Below are positions 17,703 to 26,657 of a DNA stretch of 49,319 nt, one piece after another (the stretch's first letter is position 1; every line of letters begins with the position of its first letter). The notes under the pieces are model-generated. The model ran no database searches, was not told where the DNA came from, and saw nothing but the letters and a program-made list of their open reading frames with translations. Source of the DNA: an uncultured Arcanobacterium sp. (GTDB lineage Bacteria; Actinomycetota; Actinomycetes; Actinomycetales; Actinomycetaceae); contig CAUAGM010000010.1 in the NCBI GenBank assembly GCA_958428545.1, forward strand, positions 1-49,319. The letters are read 5' to 3'. A program made the position numbers and the translations under genes.

Positions 17703-18725
17703 TCACTCAAGCTCGTGTTCTAAGAAATCACATAGTTCGTGGATACGGCGATAAAATTTAGTGCGGTGACGAGCAGAAGCAGGAAGCCCTCTTTCAAAAG
17801 CTGCGGCAATTTCTGGCGCGTAGGGAACGGCGTGAACAGTTTTTACTCCAAGAGATTGAGCGACGTGGGCAGCGTGATTTTTTGAGCTGACGTTCATAGC
17901 AACAATACTTTTCTTCACGTTTGATGCCATTGCCGCGATGAGAGTATGCGTGGATGCGGTGTGAACCGCATCGGGGGCTGTGAGCACAAACAAATAATCG
18001 CACCATTCGAGATAGCTATGAGCTCCTGCACTAGGAACAAGCGCCGCAGGTGGAAGATCAACAATCGTCCACTGATTTACTTGAGCAAGAGCTGCCAAAG
18101 CAGTGACGCCAGAACTGCCCGATTCGGGCACTCCTGCGCGCTCATCAGCCGAAAGCACACGCACACCACTCCACATCGGAAGAGATTCATTAACTTTCCC
18201 CGGCAGAAGCATTCCTCGACCTTGCAGATCAGCCCATCTGTTACCAGGCACATCAACGATTCCTATAAGAAGCTCAATTCCAGCAGACGCAGGGTTAGCA
18301 TCCACAAAAGCGACGTGAGACGAACGCTTTGCAAGAATTTTTGCCAGAGTTATAGCTAGTGTCGATGCCCCCACACCTCCGTGCGCTCCGATGACTCCGA
18401 CGACTTTTCCTCGAATCGTTGTACCTACTGCGGCACATAATTCCAAAATTCTCTCTGCTTGTGTTCGATAGTTCAAAACGACGCGATCTTTGCTGAAATA
18501 TGGGGCAAAGAGAGGGTGAAACTCGGCAGAAACGCACTGCTGCTCACCTGTATCAGATGAAAACTTCAGCACTCCTTCTGTACGATCATGCTGAGAAAGG
18601 TGAGTGACCTCAACGCCAACTAGCGATGCGAGGCGGGTAATTTCTGCAAGCGCTGCCGAATCATCACCAGAAAAAACAATCGACAATATGCCTGATTCTG
18701 CGTTCATTACTCCTGAAGATGCCAT
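17703..18725 (-). CDS. CpaE/TadZ-like P-loop ATPase (Rv3660c type)
   Basis: Member of the MinD/ParA superfamily found at the head of actinobacterial tad clusters; such proteins position the pilus machine, and the M. tuberculosis homologue (Ssd) has been linked to septum regulation. Motifs: deviant Walker A GAHGGVGASTLAITLA lacking the first Lys (as in this subfamily), VAFVDANPASAGIELLIG (A'), and WTIVDLPPA (Walker B-like). The N-terminal ~110 residues are a receiver-like region. The frame is open to 18812, but residues before 18725 are atypical. ATG 18725 is chosen; ATG 18707 (GGAG very close upstream) is the alternative. It probably starts the tad operon. Confidence 0.85.
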   Translation of the reverse strand: MASSGVMNAESGILSIVFSGDDSAALAEITRLASLVGVEVTHLSQHDRTEGVLKFSSDTGEQQCVSAEFHPLFAPYFSKDRVVLNYRTQAERILELCAAVGTTIRGKVVGVIGAHGGVGASTLAITLAKILAKRSSHVAFVDANPASAGIELLIGIVDVPGNRWADLQGRGMLLPGKVNESLPMWSGVRVLSADERAGVPESGSSGVTALAALAQVNQWTIVDLPPAALVPSAGAHSYLEWCDYLFVLTAPDAVHTASTHTLIAAMASNVKKSIVAMNVSSKNHAAHVAQSLGVKTVHAVPYAPEIAAAFERGLPASARHRTKFYRRIHELCDFLEHELE

Positions 18726-18978
18726 AGCCCTAGAATGCCTGTGAAAAATCAGAGGTGCTATGCGTATAAATATTTGTGGATTATTCATATTTATCCACAG
18801 ATACATCGCCATTATATTTCCATTTCCCTCTATATCTGCTTATATCGCACTAAATTTCTCGTGTTTTGTGCCATAATTTCGCAAAACACCGCACACAATC
18901 TCAAGCAATAGTTGAACAACAAAGTATCGTGAGAGTAGAAAATTGCACGCACTTACGATTTACGATCAAGGAGATATT

Positions 18979-20070
18979 GTGTCTACACCTATCGATCCAT
19001 ATAACCGCACAACACCAGAATCGTTCAATCCCTCTATTGCTCACGATGAAATCGCTCCTAATAAACCTGCAGATAATGCACTAACGCCTGCGTCTTTCGA
19101 GCCAACGCGTGTAGCATATGGAGATTCTGACGCTCTGGCATGGGAACGCGCATTCGAGGTAGGAGATAATCTCGCCGCTCCCCAACTCGAGGAATTGAGC
19201 TTTGACGACGATATTCCAGCTGGCGACCTGGGTTTGCACAATCCTTCAGTCATCACTTCAGAAAAAACCGAAGTTGAGCCTAATCCAGCAGATGCAGCTC
19301 CAAACGAAGCCCGCAGTGCACATATTCTGACAGATGCCAAACCGCTTGCCGAAGGAGCAACGTTTGCAAGTGCTTATTCAGCTACTGGCGTCACTGAACT
19401 CCCACATGAAGAGCCAGTCGTCGAAAACGATATGACCGATGCCAATCCAGAGCCGCCAGTTCGCGAATCTGCATTTTCAGCAGCTGGCGCTATCTCCGGT
19501 CCAGAAGATCATTCAGATTGGACAAGCGAACCAGAAGTACCTCATTTGACAGATCTTCCTGACGAGCCAGAGAGCCGCGTATGGGCACATATTGGCTCAA
19601 TTTTTGCAACACTTCTTCTTGTGCCGATCGTATGGTACCTGATCTCTGATTCTGGGATTCGCCTTAATTTAGTGGAAAACAACCCTTGGGATACAGGGCG
19701 CGTAAGCATTACAGCGCTGATTGAATTCCTCGGCGGCATGATTGCTCTCTTTGTGCTGTGGCTCATGGCTCGAGCATCAAGCTTGGGCGCACAAATCTGG
19801 GGCGCTCTGCTTACACTTGCTGGTTTAACTGCACTTATTGTGCCGACTCTCGGGCAGCGTGTGATTTCCACACTCGATCACAAAATAGGATCATTCAATG
19901 CCTTCACAGGAAATATCGTGCATCATTTGAACTTCGATTTAGGTTCAGGGCGTATTGCTATCTTCGGCTTTGTTCTTTTCCTGACGGGCATGATGATTCA
20001 CCGCGCACGCAAGAGTTCCGAACGCCGTGCAGTAGCAAAAACCGTTCGCAAGCAGATTCTCGGAAGCTAG
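18979..20070 (+). CDS. Acidic membrane protein of unknown function
   Basis: 363 residues, not recognised as a named family. The first ~205 residues are hydrophilic, strongly acidic and rich in Pro, Ala, Asp and Glu, probably unstructured and cytosolic. Then come hydrophobic segments: IGSIFATLLLVPIVWYL, TALIEFLGGMIALFVLWLMA, GALLTLAGLTALIVPTLG and IAIFGFVLFLTGMMI, ending in a basic tail (RKSSERRAVAKTVRK). That suggests four membrane helices. The GTG start at 18979 is chosen because AAGGAGA lies 6-8 nt upstream; the frame reaches 18943 without a site there. It is divergent from the tad operon and shares its upstream region, and convergent with nth. Confidence 0.75.
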   Translation: MSTPIDPYNRTTPESFNPSIAHDEIAPNKPADNALTPASFEPTRVAYGDSDALAWERAFEVGDNLAAPQLEELSFDDDIPAGDLGLHNPSVITSEKTEVEPNPADAAPNEARSAHILTDAKPLAEGATFASAYSATGVTELPHEEPVVENDMTDANPEPPVRESAFSAAGAISGPEDHSDWTSEPEVPHLTDLPDEPESRVWAHIGSIFATLLLVPIVWYLISDSGIRLNLVENNPWDTGRVSITALIEFLGGMIALFVLWLMARASSLGAQIWGALLTLAGLTALIVPTLGQRVISTLDHKIGSFNAFTGNIVHHLNFDLGSGRIAIFGFVLFLTGMMIHRARKSSERRAVAKTVRKQILGS

Positions 20071-20109
20071 CCTCATACGAGAAGATCATCAGCCACTGCC
20101 GATAAATAA

Positions 20110-20802
20110 TTAAACTGAATATTTTATGCCCGTCTCTATTTCATAGGACGGGCATAAATCTGCCATCGGGCAACTTATGCATGCGGGTTTACGGGCAGTA
20201 CATACCGCTCGCCCATGATCGATAATTCGATGGCATACTTCAGTCCATATAGATTGAGGAAGTAATTTATTAAGCTCCAGCTCAGCCTTCACAGGATCTG
20301 TCTCTCGCGTCCAGCCCCAACGCCGGCTGATACGCCCAACGTGCGTATCAACAGTAATTCCAGGAGTGCCAAAGGCGTTACCCAACACCACATTGGCAGT
20401 TTTTCTTCCCACGCCTCGAAGTGTGATGAGTTCTTCAAGAGTAGAAGGAACCTCGCCTGCAAAATTTTCCACAAGACTACAGGCAAGATAATGCAATGAC
20501 GTTGCCTTTGAATGAAAGAAACCCACAGGGCGCAAAATACGCTCAAGATCGTCTTGAGAGGCTTGTGCTAGGGCTTCAGGATTCGGGTAAAGAGCAAAAA
20601 GCTCTGGCGTCACCGAATTAACTCTCACATCGGTTGTCTGCGCGGAAAGGACTGTGGCAACGAGCAACTCAAAGGGGTTACGAAAATCGAGCGATGCACG
20701 AGAATCTGGATAGAGCTTTGCGAGACGATCCGTGATACGCGCAGCTGCAGCTCGACGATCCACTAAAGACCTAGGACGCGCAGGAAGTAGTTTCTTTGCC
20801 AT
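20110..20802 (-). CDS. nth: Endonuclease III
   Basis: Bifunctional DNA glycosylase/AP lyase removing oxidised pyrimidines. Helix-hairpin-helix LEELITLRGVGRKTANVVLG with the catalytic Lys (residues ~121-140), catalytic Asp in TVDTHVGRISRR, and the [4Fe-4S] ligands C-x6-C-x2-C-x5-C at the C-terminus (CTARKPACISCPMADLC). 230 residues, normal length. The ATG at 20802 has GGGGAGG about 7 nt upstream. In many actinobacteria nth neighbours crp, as here. Confidence 0.95.
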   Translation of the reverse strand: MAKKLLPARPRSLVDRRAAAARITDRLAKLYPDSRASLDFRNPFELLVATVLSAQTTDVRVNSVTPELFALYPNPEALAQASQDDLERILRPVGFFHSKATSLHYLACSLVENFAGEVPSTLEELITLRGVGRKTANVVLGNAFGTPGITVDTHVGRISRRWGWTRETDPVKAELELNKLLPQSIWTEVCHRIIDHGRAVCTARKPACISCPMADLCPSYEIETGIKYSV

Positions 20803-20950
20803 CTATACCTCCCCTACGCATATTATTATGCGCGTATTCAATGCTATATTCCTTATAATTTCGCACATAATAAACATGAATAAAATTTCTCAGAACTCAG
20901 GAAGGCAAATTCCTTACGAAAACACTCATTACGTGGCAAAATAGTTGGTG

Positions 20951-20979
20951 TTATGACCTCGCACACATGTGCATATAAT
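20951..20979 (+). promoter_or_regulatory. Likely crp promoter
   Basis: TTATGA (20951-20956), a 17-bp spacer and a perfect TATAAT (20974-20979), about 40 nt before the crp start codon. This rules out the upstream ATG at 20969 as the translation start. Confidence 0.6.
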
Positions 20980-21019
20980 CTACTCGAAAATCCTGCCATA
21001 TGCAGAGAAAGGGATTCAG

Positions 21020-21697
21020 ATGGATTCCACAGTGCTCGCAAATGTTGATCTCTTCAAGGATCTAAGCGATGAAGACCGCGCAGCGCTTGCTTCACTAATG
21101 CGCGAAACAACCCTAAAACGTGGAGAAGCCCTCTTCGAAGAAGGAGACTCTGGCGATCGCCTGTATCTCGTCGCAGATGGCAAAGTAAAACTTTCCCATA
21201 CAGCTTCAGACGGACGCGAAAACCTTCTCGCAGTCTTAGGCGTCGGAGAGATTATTGGGGAGCTTTCCCTTTTTGATCTTCAGCCGCGTTCATCGACGGT
21301 GACGGCAATTGCACACACTCGTCTGCTTTCTCTCACCCACGCCGAGATGCGCGCATTCATTGAATCTCACCCGACGCTTGCAATGAATATGCTCAAACAG
21401 CTTGCTCTGCGCCTTCGCAATACGAATCAACAGCTTGCAGACCTCGTCTTTTCTGACGTCCCTGGTCGCGTCGCAAAGGCGTTGCTCGATCTTGCTGAGC
21501 GCTTTGGTGAACGCACTCCAGAAGGTATTTACGTGGCTCACGATCTCACCCAGGAAGAATTAGCTCATCTTGTGGGCGCTTCTCGCGAAACAGTCAATAA
21601 GAGCCTCGCAGATTTCACGAGCCGTGGCTGGATCCGCCTTGAAGGGCGCGCTGTGCTGCTGATTCAAGTTGCACGCCTGCAACGCCGTGCCCACTGA
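21020..21697 (+). CDS. Crp/Fnr-family transcription regulator (GlxR/Cmr type)
   Basis: 225 residues. An N-terminal cyclic-nucleotide-binding beta-roll (GEALFEEGDSGDRLYLVADG through IIGELSLFD and SSTVTAIAHT) is followed by the dimer helix and a C-terminal winged helix-turn-helix: TQEELAHLVGASRETVNKSL, the recognition helix with the Arg-Glu-Thr typical of CRP sites. The gene order with nth and whiB corresponds to the cAMP-responsive regulators Rv3676/GlxR. The start at 21020 has AAAGGGA about 6 nt upstream. A strong bidirectional terminator follows. Confidence 0.92.
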   Translation: MDSTVLANVDLFKDLSDEDRAALASLMRETTLKRGEALFEEGDSGDRLYLVADGKVKLSHTASDGRENLLAVLGVGEIIGELSLFDLQPRSSTVTAIAHTRLLSLTHAEMRAFIESHPTLAMNMLKQLALRLRNTNQQLADLVFSDVPGRVAKALLDLAERFGERTPEGIYVAHDLTQEELAHLVGASRETVNKSLADFTSRGWIRLEGRAVLLIQVARLQRRAH

Positions 21698-21744
21698 ACC
21701 GTTTACTTTAATCGCTAACTTCTAGAAAAGCTGGTTGCGTATAT

Positions 21745-21792
21745 AAAACGTCGGCTTATCGGTATTAAGTAATGCCGATAAGCCGACGTTTT
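21745..21792. terminator. Bidirectional intrinsic terminator
   Basis: A 22-bp stem (21745-21766 with 21771-21792, one G:T) with the 4-nt loop AAGT. The stem ends in A4/T4 so U-runs form on both strands. It separates crp (plus) from the convergent whiB-DUF4177 pair (minus). Confidence 0.92.
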
Positions 21793-21827
21793 AACGAAAT
21801 CGACTTTTACTCACTGATAGTGCGTGC

Positions 21828-21983
21828 TCATCCTTGTTTCGGACGCTTAAAATAGGCTACAAGATTGGTGCCATCTGGACCTGGAATTACTGAAACTAGC
21901 TCCCAGCCGTCCTCACCCCACATATCGAGAATTTGTTTGGTATTGTGCACAAGCAGCGGAGCCGTCACATATTCCCACTTCAT
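21828..21983 (-). CDS. Small DUF4177-like protein
   Basis: 51 residues starting KWEYVTAPLLVHNTKQIL after the Met, then DMWGEDGWELVSVIPG and NLVAYFKRPKQG. The pattern KWEY...I..ILD.WG.DGWELV.V.PGP resembles DUF4177-type proteins found at this place (between crp and whiB) in many actinobacteria; the function is unknown. Two adjacent ATGs exist (21986 and 21983). The second is chosen because AGGAG ends 7 nt before it. The gene begins only 10 bp after the whiB stop, so the two are probably one operon. It ends before the bidirectional terminator. Confidence 0.8.
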   Translation of the reverse strand: MKWEYVTAPLLVHNTKQILDMWGEDGWELVSVIPGPDGTNLVAYFKRPKQG

Positions 21984-21993
21984 CATATTTCTC

Positions 21994-22320
21994 CTAACGT
22001 CCCGAAATTCTTGGAATGCGCCCAGAACGAATATCCACAGCGAGTGTATCTTCAGAGGTCGTCAGGCGCTTAAACCAGTTTCGCTCATTAGGATAACGCT
22101 TCATAATTGCTCGGCGTTCCCGCTCTGTGAGCCCACCCCAGACACCAAAGGCAGCGTGTGAATCTAAAGCGTCAGCCAAGCACTCAATACGCACAGCACA
22201 CGAAAGACACACTTGGCGAGCTTGTCGCTGTGCAGAACCACGCACAAAAAGAGAATCGGGATCTGCTCCAGCGCATGCAGCTTGAGCTGCCCACGTTTGA
22301 TCCTCGTATATCAACGTCAT
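21994..22320 (-). CDS. WhiB-family iron-sulfur transcription factor (WhiB4/WblA-like by context)
   Basis: 108 residues. The four cluster-ligating Cys are in ACAGADPD (Cys16) and CLSCAVRIEC (Cys38, Cys41, Cys47), giving the [4Fe-4S] site. They are followed by GVWGGLTERERR, the turn that contacts the principal sigma factor, and a basic C-terminus (IRSGRIPRISGR) for DNA contact. The position between crp and the PASTA-PBP gene matches whiB4/wblA, regulators of oxidative stress and development in other actinobacteria; that subtype is inferred from context only. ATG at 22320 with a GAGGGG upstream. Confidence 0.92.
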   Translation of the reverse strand: MTLIYEDQTWAAQAACAGADPDSLFVRGSAQRQARQVCLSCAVRIECLADALDSHAAFGVWGGLTERERRAIMKRYPNERNWFKRLTTSEDTLAVDIRSGRIPRISGR

Positions 22321-22555
22321 CTAGCGCCCCTCTCCAGCAACATTGCTTCACATCCACGCATACGGCGTATCAGTACTTCGGATTCACATGCGTGAATTAC
22401 ATCACTACCATAGTACTCAGAATGCAGAAAAAACTCACATCGAAGGCTCTGCGCATCTATTTAGTAATGTATCTGAGATAGATCTCATCGAAAATTTCTC
22501 ACATTTAAGTAAAAAACGACGCGGATTGTAGCAAATTGCGAGGCAACAAAGTATT

Positions 22556-24988
22556 GTGGCAATTATGAAACAAGAGAGGTCTGAACAACACATCTCCATT
22601 AGTCAGCTTTTAAGTGCATGCTTTTTGTTTGTCGTGCTATGCATAGCTGGCGGCGCGCTCATTGCCGCCACAGCAATTCCTGTTGCGGCAATCGCTGGCA
22701 CAACAACAAATACGCTGACTGGACTTTTCGAAGATCTGCCAACAGACATTGACTTCACACGCCCGTCTCAGCAATCTACGATTCTTGCTGCCGACGGAAG
22801 CGAGCTGGCAAAATTTTACGCAGAAAATCGGATCGTCGTCTCTAGTGAAGATATCTCTCAATTTTTGAAAGATGCGGCTGTCTCTATCGAAGATCGCCGT
22901 TTTTATGAGCATAACGGCGTTGATGCTCAAGGAATTATGGGCGCCATATTCAACAATCTGACAGGCGGCAGCCTTGCTGGCGGTTCGAGTATTACCCAAC
23001 AATACGTAAAAAATGCTCTTATTGAAGAAGGGCGTATTGCCAACGATCAAGAAAAAATCGAAGCAGCAACTGAAACTAGTTTAGGGCGCAAACTCAATGA
23101 AGCTCGATACGCAATTGCGATCGAACATAAAAAAACAAAAGATGAAATTCTTACTGCCTATCTCAACGTTGCCCAATTTGGACCTTCGCAGTGGGGAGTT
23201 GAAACAGCGTCTCTTCATTATTTCGGCGTTCACGCAAAAGACCTCACATTAGCTCAAGCTGCAACACTTGCTGGAGTCACTCAAGCCCCTAACTATTGGG
23301 ATCCTGAAGAATACCCAGACCGTGCTCAAGAACGCCGTGATGTCGTCTTAAGCAAAATGCTTGAACTTGGCAAAATCACTCAAGAACAATTTGATGAAGC
23401 CCACGCAACAAATATGGCTGATATGCTCTCAATCACTGAAACACCCAATGGTTGCGCAGCAGCAGGGAATGCCGCTTATTTCTGCAATACCGTAGTTTCC
23501 GACCTACTCAACTCAGACGTTTTAGGAAAAACTAAAGCTGAACGAGTGAACGCTCTATATCGTGGGGGCTTAAAAATTACGACAACGATGGTTCCGAAAA
23601 ACCAAAATGCAGCCGTCTCTGCAATTGCCGAATATATTGATATTAACGATGAGTCGGGAGCACAAATGGCTCTGACCTCTATCGAACCTGGCACTGGAAA
23701 AATCGTTGCTATGGCTCAAAACACCGATTACGGCGAGCCCACTGAAGACGACCCAACACGCACAACTCTTAATCTCTCCGTTGGAGAAGATCAAGGCGGA
23801 GGTGCAGGTTTTCAGTCAGGTTCAACATTCAAAATTTTTACGCTAATTGATTGGCTGTCTAAAGGGCATAGCTCTTATGAACGAGTAAATTCTAATAGGA
23901 GAGTATTCCCAGCATCGTCATGGACTAATTCTTGCTTCCCCGATCAAGTTGCAGACTACGACCCAGTGAATGCTGGCGGCGGAGGTATGGGGACGATCTC
24001 CGTAAGAACAGCAACTGCTAATTCCGTAAACGTCTCTTTTGCGGAAATGGCTAATAAGCTCGACCTATGCGATATTTGGAAAACAGCAAACGCTATGGGT
24101 GTTCACCAAGGAAAGCTCACTACCAATAAAGATATTCAAAAGAATCACGCCGTCAAAGAAAGTGGAGCTAAAGTTGGCGATCCATTGCCGCTATTTGCAG
24201 GGCCCTCAATGATTCTCGGCGTTAATGCAGTCACGCCTCTTTCAACAGCCAATGCCTATGCAACGCTTGCGGCAGAAGGGAAAATGTGCCAACCTATCAC
24301 ATTTACCGAGATTAAAGATTCAGCAGGAGAAGTGCTAGGCACACAAACCAGTAACTGCAAACAGGTAATAGATAAAAACGTTGCCCAACAGGCAACAAAC
24401 GTTTTGCGAGGAGTTAGGGCAGCAAGCCTTTGGAGCCGGCAATCCGCAGGAAAGACAGGCACAACTGACGATAATACAAATGCGTGGCTAGCAGGATATA
24501 CACCACAGCTTGCTACCGCAGTATGGTTAGGACACCAAAATGGTGAGCGTTCACTAGATCAAACCACCTATAAAGGCACCTATTATGGAGCCGTATATGG
24601 GGCCACCATTCCTGCTCCAGTCTTTCGCCTATATATGGAAAACGCATTGGACGAGACACCTCCCACTGCTTTCAACCTACCGACTCGTGCAGATAAAGAG
24701 CCCCAGGTTTCAGTTCCAGACGTTACCGGACTGCATTATCAAGATGCAGTGCAGCGCCTTCAGAATGCCGGCTTCAAAGTCACAACAGAAGGCACTCTCG
24801 AAGGACCACAAAATGAAACAGTGCTCCGCACCAGCCCTTCCGCCTCAAGCACCGTTGATTCTGGAAGCACAATTCACGTGATTGTTTCAATGCCCCCAGC
24901 CGAACCAGAGAAAAAACCTGATGAAGAAAATCCAGAAAAGAAACCTGACGGCACAAATGAACAAAACACGCAAAACAGTACTCCCTAA
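22556..24988 (+). CDS. Bifunctional class A penicillin-binding protein with PASTA domain (PonA2-like)
   Basis: Peptidoglycan glycosyltransferase/transpeptidase, 810 residues. A membrane anchor lies at ~15-45. The GT51 domain has EDRRFYEHNGVD (catalytic Glu) and GGSSITQQYVKN. In the transpeptidase domain the nucleophile motif is SGSTFK (~residues 421-426), with SVN as SxN near 488 and KTGTTDDN as KTG near 632. One PASTA domain follows (VSVPDVTGLHYQDAVQRLQN) and then a Pro/Glu/Lys-rich tail. GTG 22556 opens the frame; ATG 22565 is an alternative and neither has a strong ribosome-binding site. It is followed after 26 bp by a phosphoesterase gene, an order also seen in mycobacteria (ponA2-Rv3683). 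Confidence 0.93.
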   Translation: MAIMKQERSEQHISISQLLSACFLFVVLCIAGGALIAATAIPVAAIAGTTTNTLTGLFEDLPTDIDFTRPSQQSTILAADGSELAKFYAENRIVVSSEDISQFLKDAAVSIEDRRFYEHNGVDAQGIMGAIFNNLTGGSLAGGSSITQQYVKNALIEEGRIANDQEKIEAATETSLGRKLNEARYAIAIEHKKTKDEILTAYLNVAQFGPSQWGVETASLHYFGVHAKDLTLAQAATLAGVTQAPNYWDPEEYPDRAQERRDVVLSKMLELGKITQEQFDEAHATNMADMLSITETPNGCAAAGNAAYFCNTVVSDLLNSDVLGKTKAERVNALYRGGLKITTTMVPKNQNAAVSAIAEYIDINDESGAQMALTSIEPGTGKIVAMAQNTDYGEPTEDDPTRTTLNLSVGEDQGGGAGFQSGSTFKIFTLIDWLSKGHSSYERVNSNRRVFPASSWTNSCFPDQVADYDPVNAGGGGMGTISVRTATANSVNVSFAEMANKLDLCDIWKTANAMGVHQGKLTTNKDIQKNHAVKESGAKVGDPLPLFAGPSMILGVNAVTPLSTANAYATLAAEGKMCQPITFTEIKDSAGEVLGTQTSNCKQVIDKNVAQQATNVLRGVRAASLWSRQSAGKTGTTDDNTNAWLAGYTPQLATAVWLGHQNGERSLDQTTYKGTYYGAVYGATIPAPVFRLYMENALDETPPTAFNLPTRADKEPQVSVPDVTGLHYQDAVQRLQNAGFKVTTEGTLEGPQNETVLRTSPSASSTVDSGSTIHVIVSMPPAEPEKKPDEENPEKKPDGTNEQNTQNSTP

Positions 24989-25014
24989 AAGGGAAGATCG
25001 ATTGAGGTATTTCC

Positions 25015-26001
25015 TTGAGCAATAAATCTTTGGTGACGAAAGCAGCTGCTTTTCTCGGATTTTCTGGCTTAGCTACGATAATGGCTGCCTACGGGCACGC
25101 CCGTCACTATGTGCTTCGTGAGCGCACTATTACTCTGCGCGGAGACGATCTTTCGCTGCGAATTTTGCATCTATCAGATTTTCACGCCCTCGCACGAAAT
25201 AAGAAACTCCTGAGTTTTGTTGAATCTTTGCGATCTACCAAACCAGATCTGCTCGTTTTCACAGGAGATTTCGTAGCAGAAGAAGCAGGCATTGACGCTA
25301 TCCTTAATGCTCTTGAATCTTTGCGCGGCATTCCAGGATTCTTCGTCTTTGGCTCGAATGATTATTATCGCCCAGTTTTTCGCAATCCATTCACATATCT
25401 TCTTCGCAATTCTAACGAACGCACACCGATGAGCAAGAAAGATAAAGAGCTATTACGACTGCCAACCGATCGTCTGGCGGCAGGGTTGCGTAAGCTCGGA
25501 TTTATTGATCTTTCCAATACTCGCACATGCCTAACCACAAACGGAGTACATATCGAAGCAGTTGGAGTAGATGATCCGCATATCCATCGCGATCAATACC
25601 CCGCACGCACTCTTAGCAGTGAAACAACCCTCCCTAGCACTGTCTGCGACACCAAACAGACACTGAACTTAGGCGTCACACACGCACCTTATAAACGCGT
25701 GCTCGAGCGTATGAGTGACGATGGGTGCGATTTGGTGCTAGCTGGGCATACTCATGGAGGGCAGGTGTGTCTGCCTGGGCATCGCGCACTCGTCACAAAT
25801 TGCGATCTTCCGCCTGAGCTTGTTTCGGGATTGTTTGAATGGCCACCCACCGGCAGTATGCCGATTAAAGCAGATGGGGAATTAATAATAGATCGCGGCA
25901 CTGCTATCCAAATTTCGGCAGGTTTGGGCACTACTCCTTTTGTGCCGCTTCGCACATGGTGCGCGCCAGAAGCAGTACTCATAAAAGTGGAGAGGCACTA
26001 G
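25015..26001 (+). CDS. Membrane-associated metallophosphoesterase (YaeI-like)
   Basis: 328 residues. One N-terminal hydrophobic segment, then the calcineurin-like metal site: LHLSDFHA (Asp-x-His), FTGDFV (Asp), FGSNDYYRP (Asn/Asp replacing the usual GNHD) and AGHTHGGQV. The spacing is that of YaeI/YkuE-type phosphoesterases, some of which act on lipid substrates; the substrate here is unknown. The start is TTG at 25015, chosen because GAGG lies 7 nt upstream and no ATG is near. Probably co-transcribed with the PBP. Confidence 0.88.
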   Translation: MSNKSLVTKAAAFLGFSGLATIMAAYGHARHYVLRERTITLRGDDLSLRILHLSDFHALARNKKLLSFVESLRSTKPDLLVFTGDFVAEEAGIDAILNALESLRGIPGFFVFGSNDYYRPVFRNPFTYLLRNSNERTPMSKKDKELLRLPTDRLAAGLRKLGFIDLSNTRTCLTTNGVHIEAVGVDDPHIHRDQYPARTLSSETTLPSTVCDTKQTLNLGVTHAPYKRVLERMSDDGCDLVLAGHTHGGQVCLPGHRALVTNCDLPPELVSGLFEWPPTGSMPIKADGELIIDRGTAIQISAGLGTTPFVPLRTWCAPEAVLIKVERH

Positions 26002-26070
26002 GCAGAGTCTCAATTTTCAGTTACTCCACTTTCTCAGCTATGATGATTCGGCAAGGCTATTGTGCTTTCA

Positions 26071-26144
<74 letters not shown>

Positions 26145-26150
26145 CCGAGT

Positions 26151-26180
26151 CCGAAGGGTAAGAAAACCCTTCGGGTTTTC
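26151..26180 (+). terminator. Intrinsic terminator after tRNA-Pro
   Basis: 9-bp perfect stem (26151-26159 with 26166-26174), then GTTTTCTT. It immediately follows the tRNA. Confidence 0.88.
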
Positions 26181-26200
26181 TTACTACTGAGGACGAGGGA

Positions 26201-26505
26201 GGGGTGCGCAAAATGCGAAGCGTTTTGCAAGCACCCCGACAACGTATCTCACCCTGCCTACAACGTCTATATTCGACGAGGGAGTACGCAAAATGCGAAG
26301 CATTTTCAATGCATCCCAACTAGGGAGAAAGGCTGCCATTACACCAAAAAGTAGTGGTGGGCTTTCTCTTATTCTTACTGTTTTCACACGCTACTGTAGC
26401 CATTACTGTAGCTAATCGTCTTTTTCTCCACGGCAAGAACATTCTATTTTTATTAACTGTTGTATTGAGGGGTGCGCAAAATGCGAAGCGCTTTGCAAGC
26501 ATCCT
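26201..26505 (+). repeat. Three copies of a ~37-nt hairpin repeat
   Basis: Copies at 26201-26237, 26281-26317 and 26469-26505 share the core GCAAAATGCGAAGC and flanking arms. Copy 1 folds as a 7-bp outer stem (GGGGTGC with GCACCCC) plus an inner stem (CAAAA/TTTTG) around a GAA loop. Copy 3 keeps the stem with G:U pairs and copy 2 is more diverged. The bases before copies 1 and 2 also match (ACGAGGGA). No gene is supported in the surrounding 26181-26657; a short plus frame at 26354-26566 runs through the third copy and looks spurious. Confidence 0.8.
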
Positions 26506-26657
26506 AGCAAATTTATGCATCTCTTCTGCTATCTGTATTTTCTCACTACTGAAGGCGCAGAAGTAAGTGCGCCAAAATACAAGCTTTCTGATTAATTTAA
26601 TGATTATTCCCTTTCACCAAAACAATAACTTTTACTGCATAGCTTTAGAATAAACGT

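Noticed and set aside
20941..20975. Autoregulatory CRP site over the crp promoter
   Set aside because: TGTTATGACCTCGCACA only partly fits TGTGA-N6-TCACA and has a wrong spacing.
26354..26566. Hydrophobic 70-codon plus-strand frame
   Set aside because: It runs through the third hairpin repeat; start lacks a ribosome-binding site and the hydrophobicity follows T-rich sequence.
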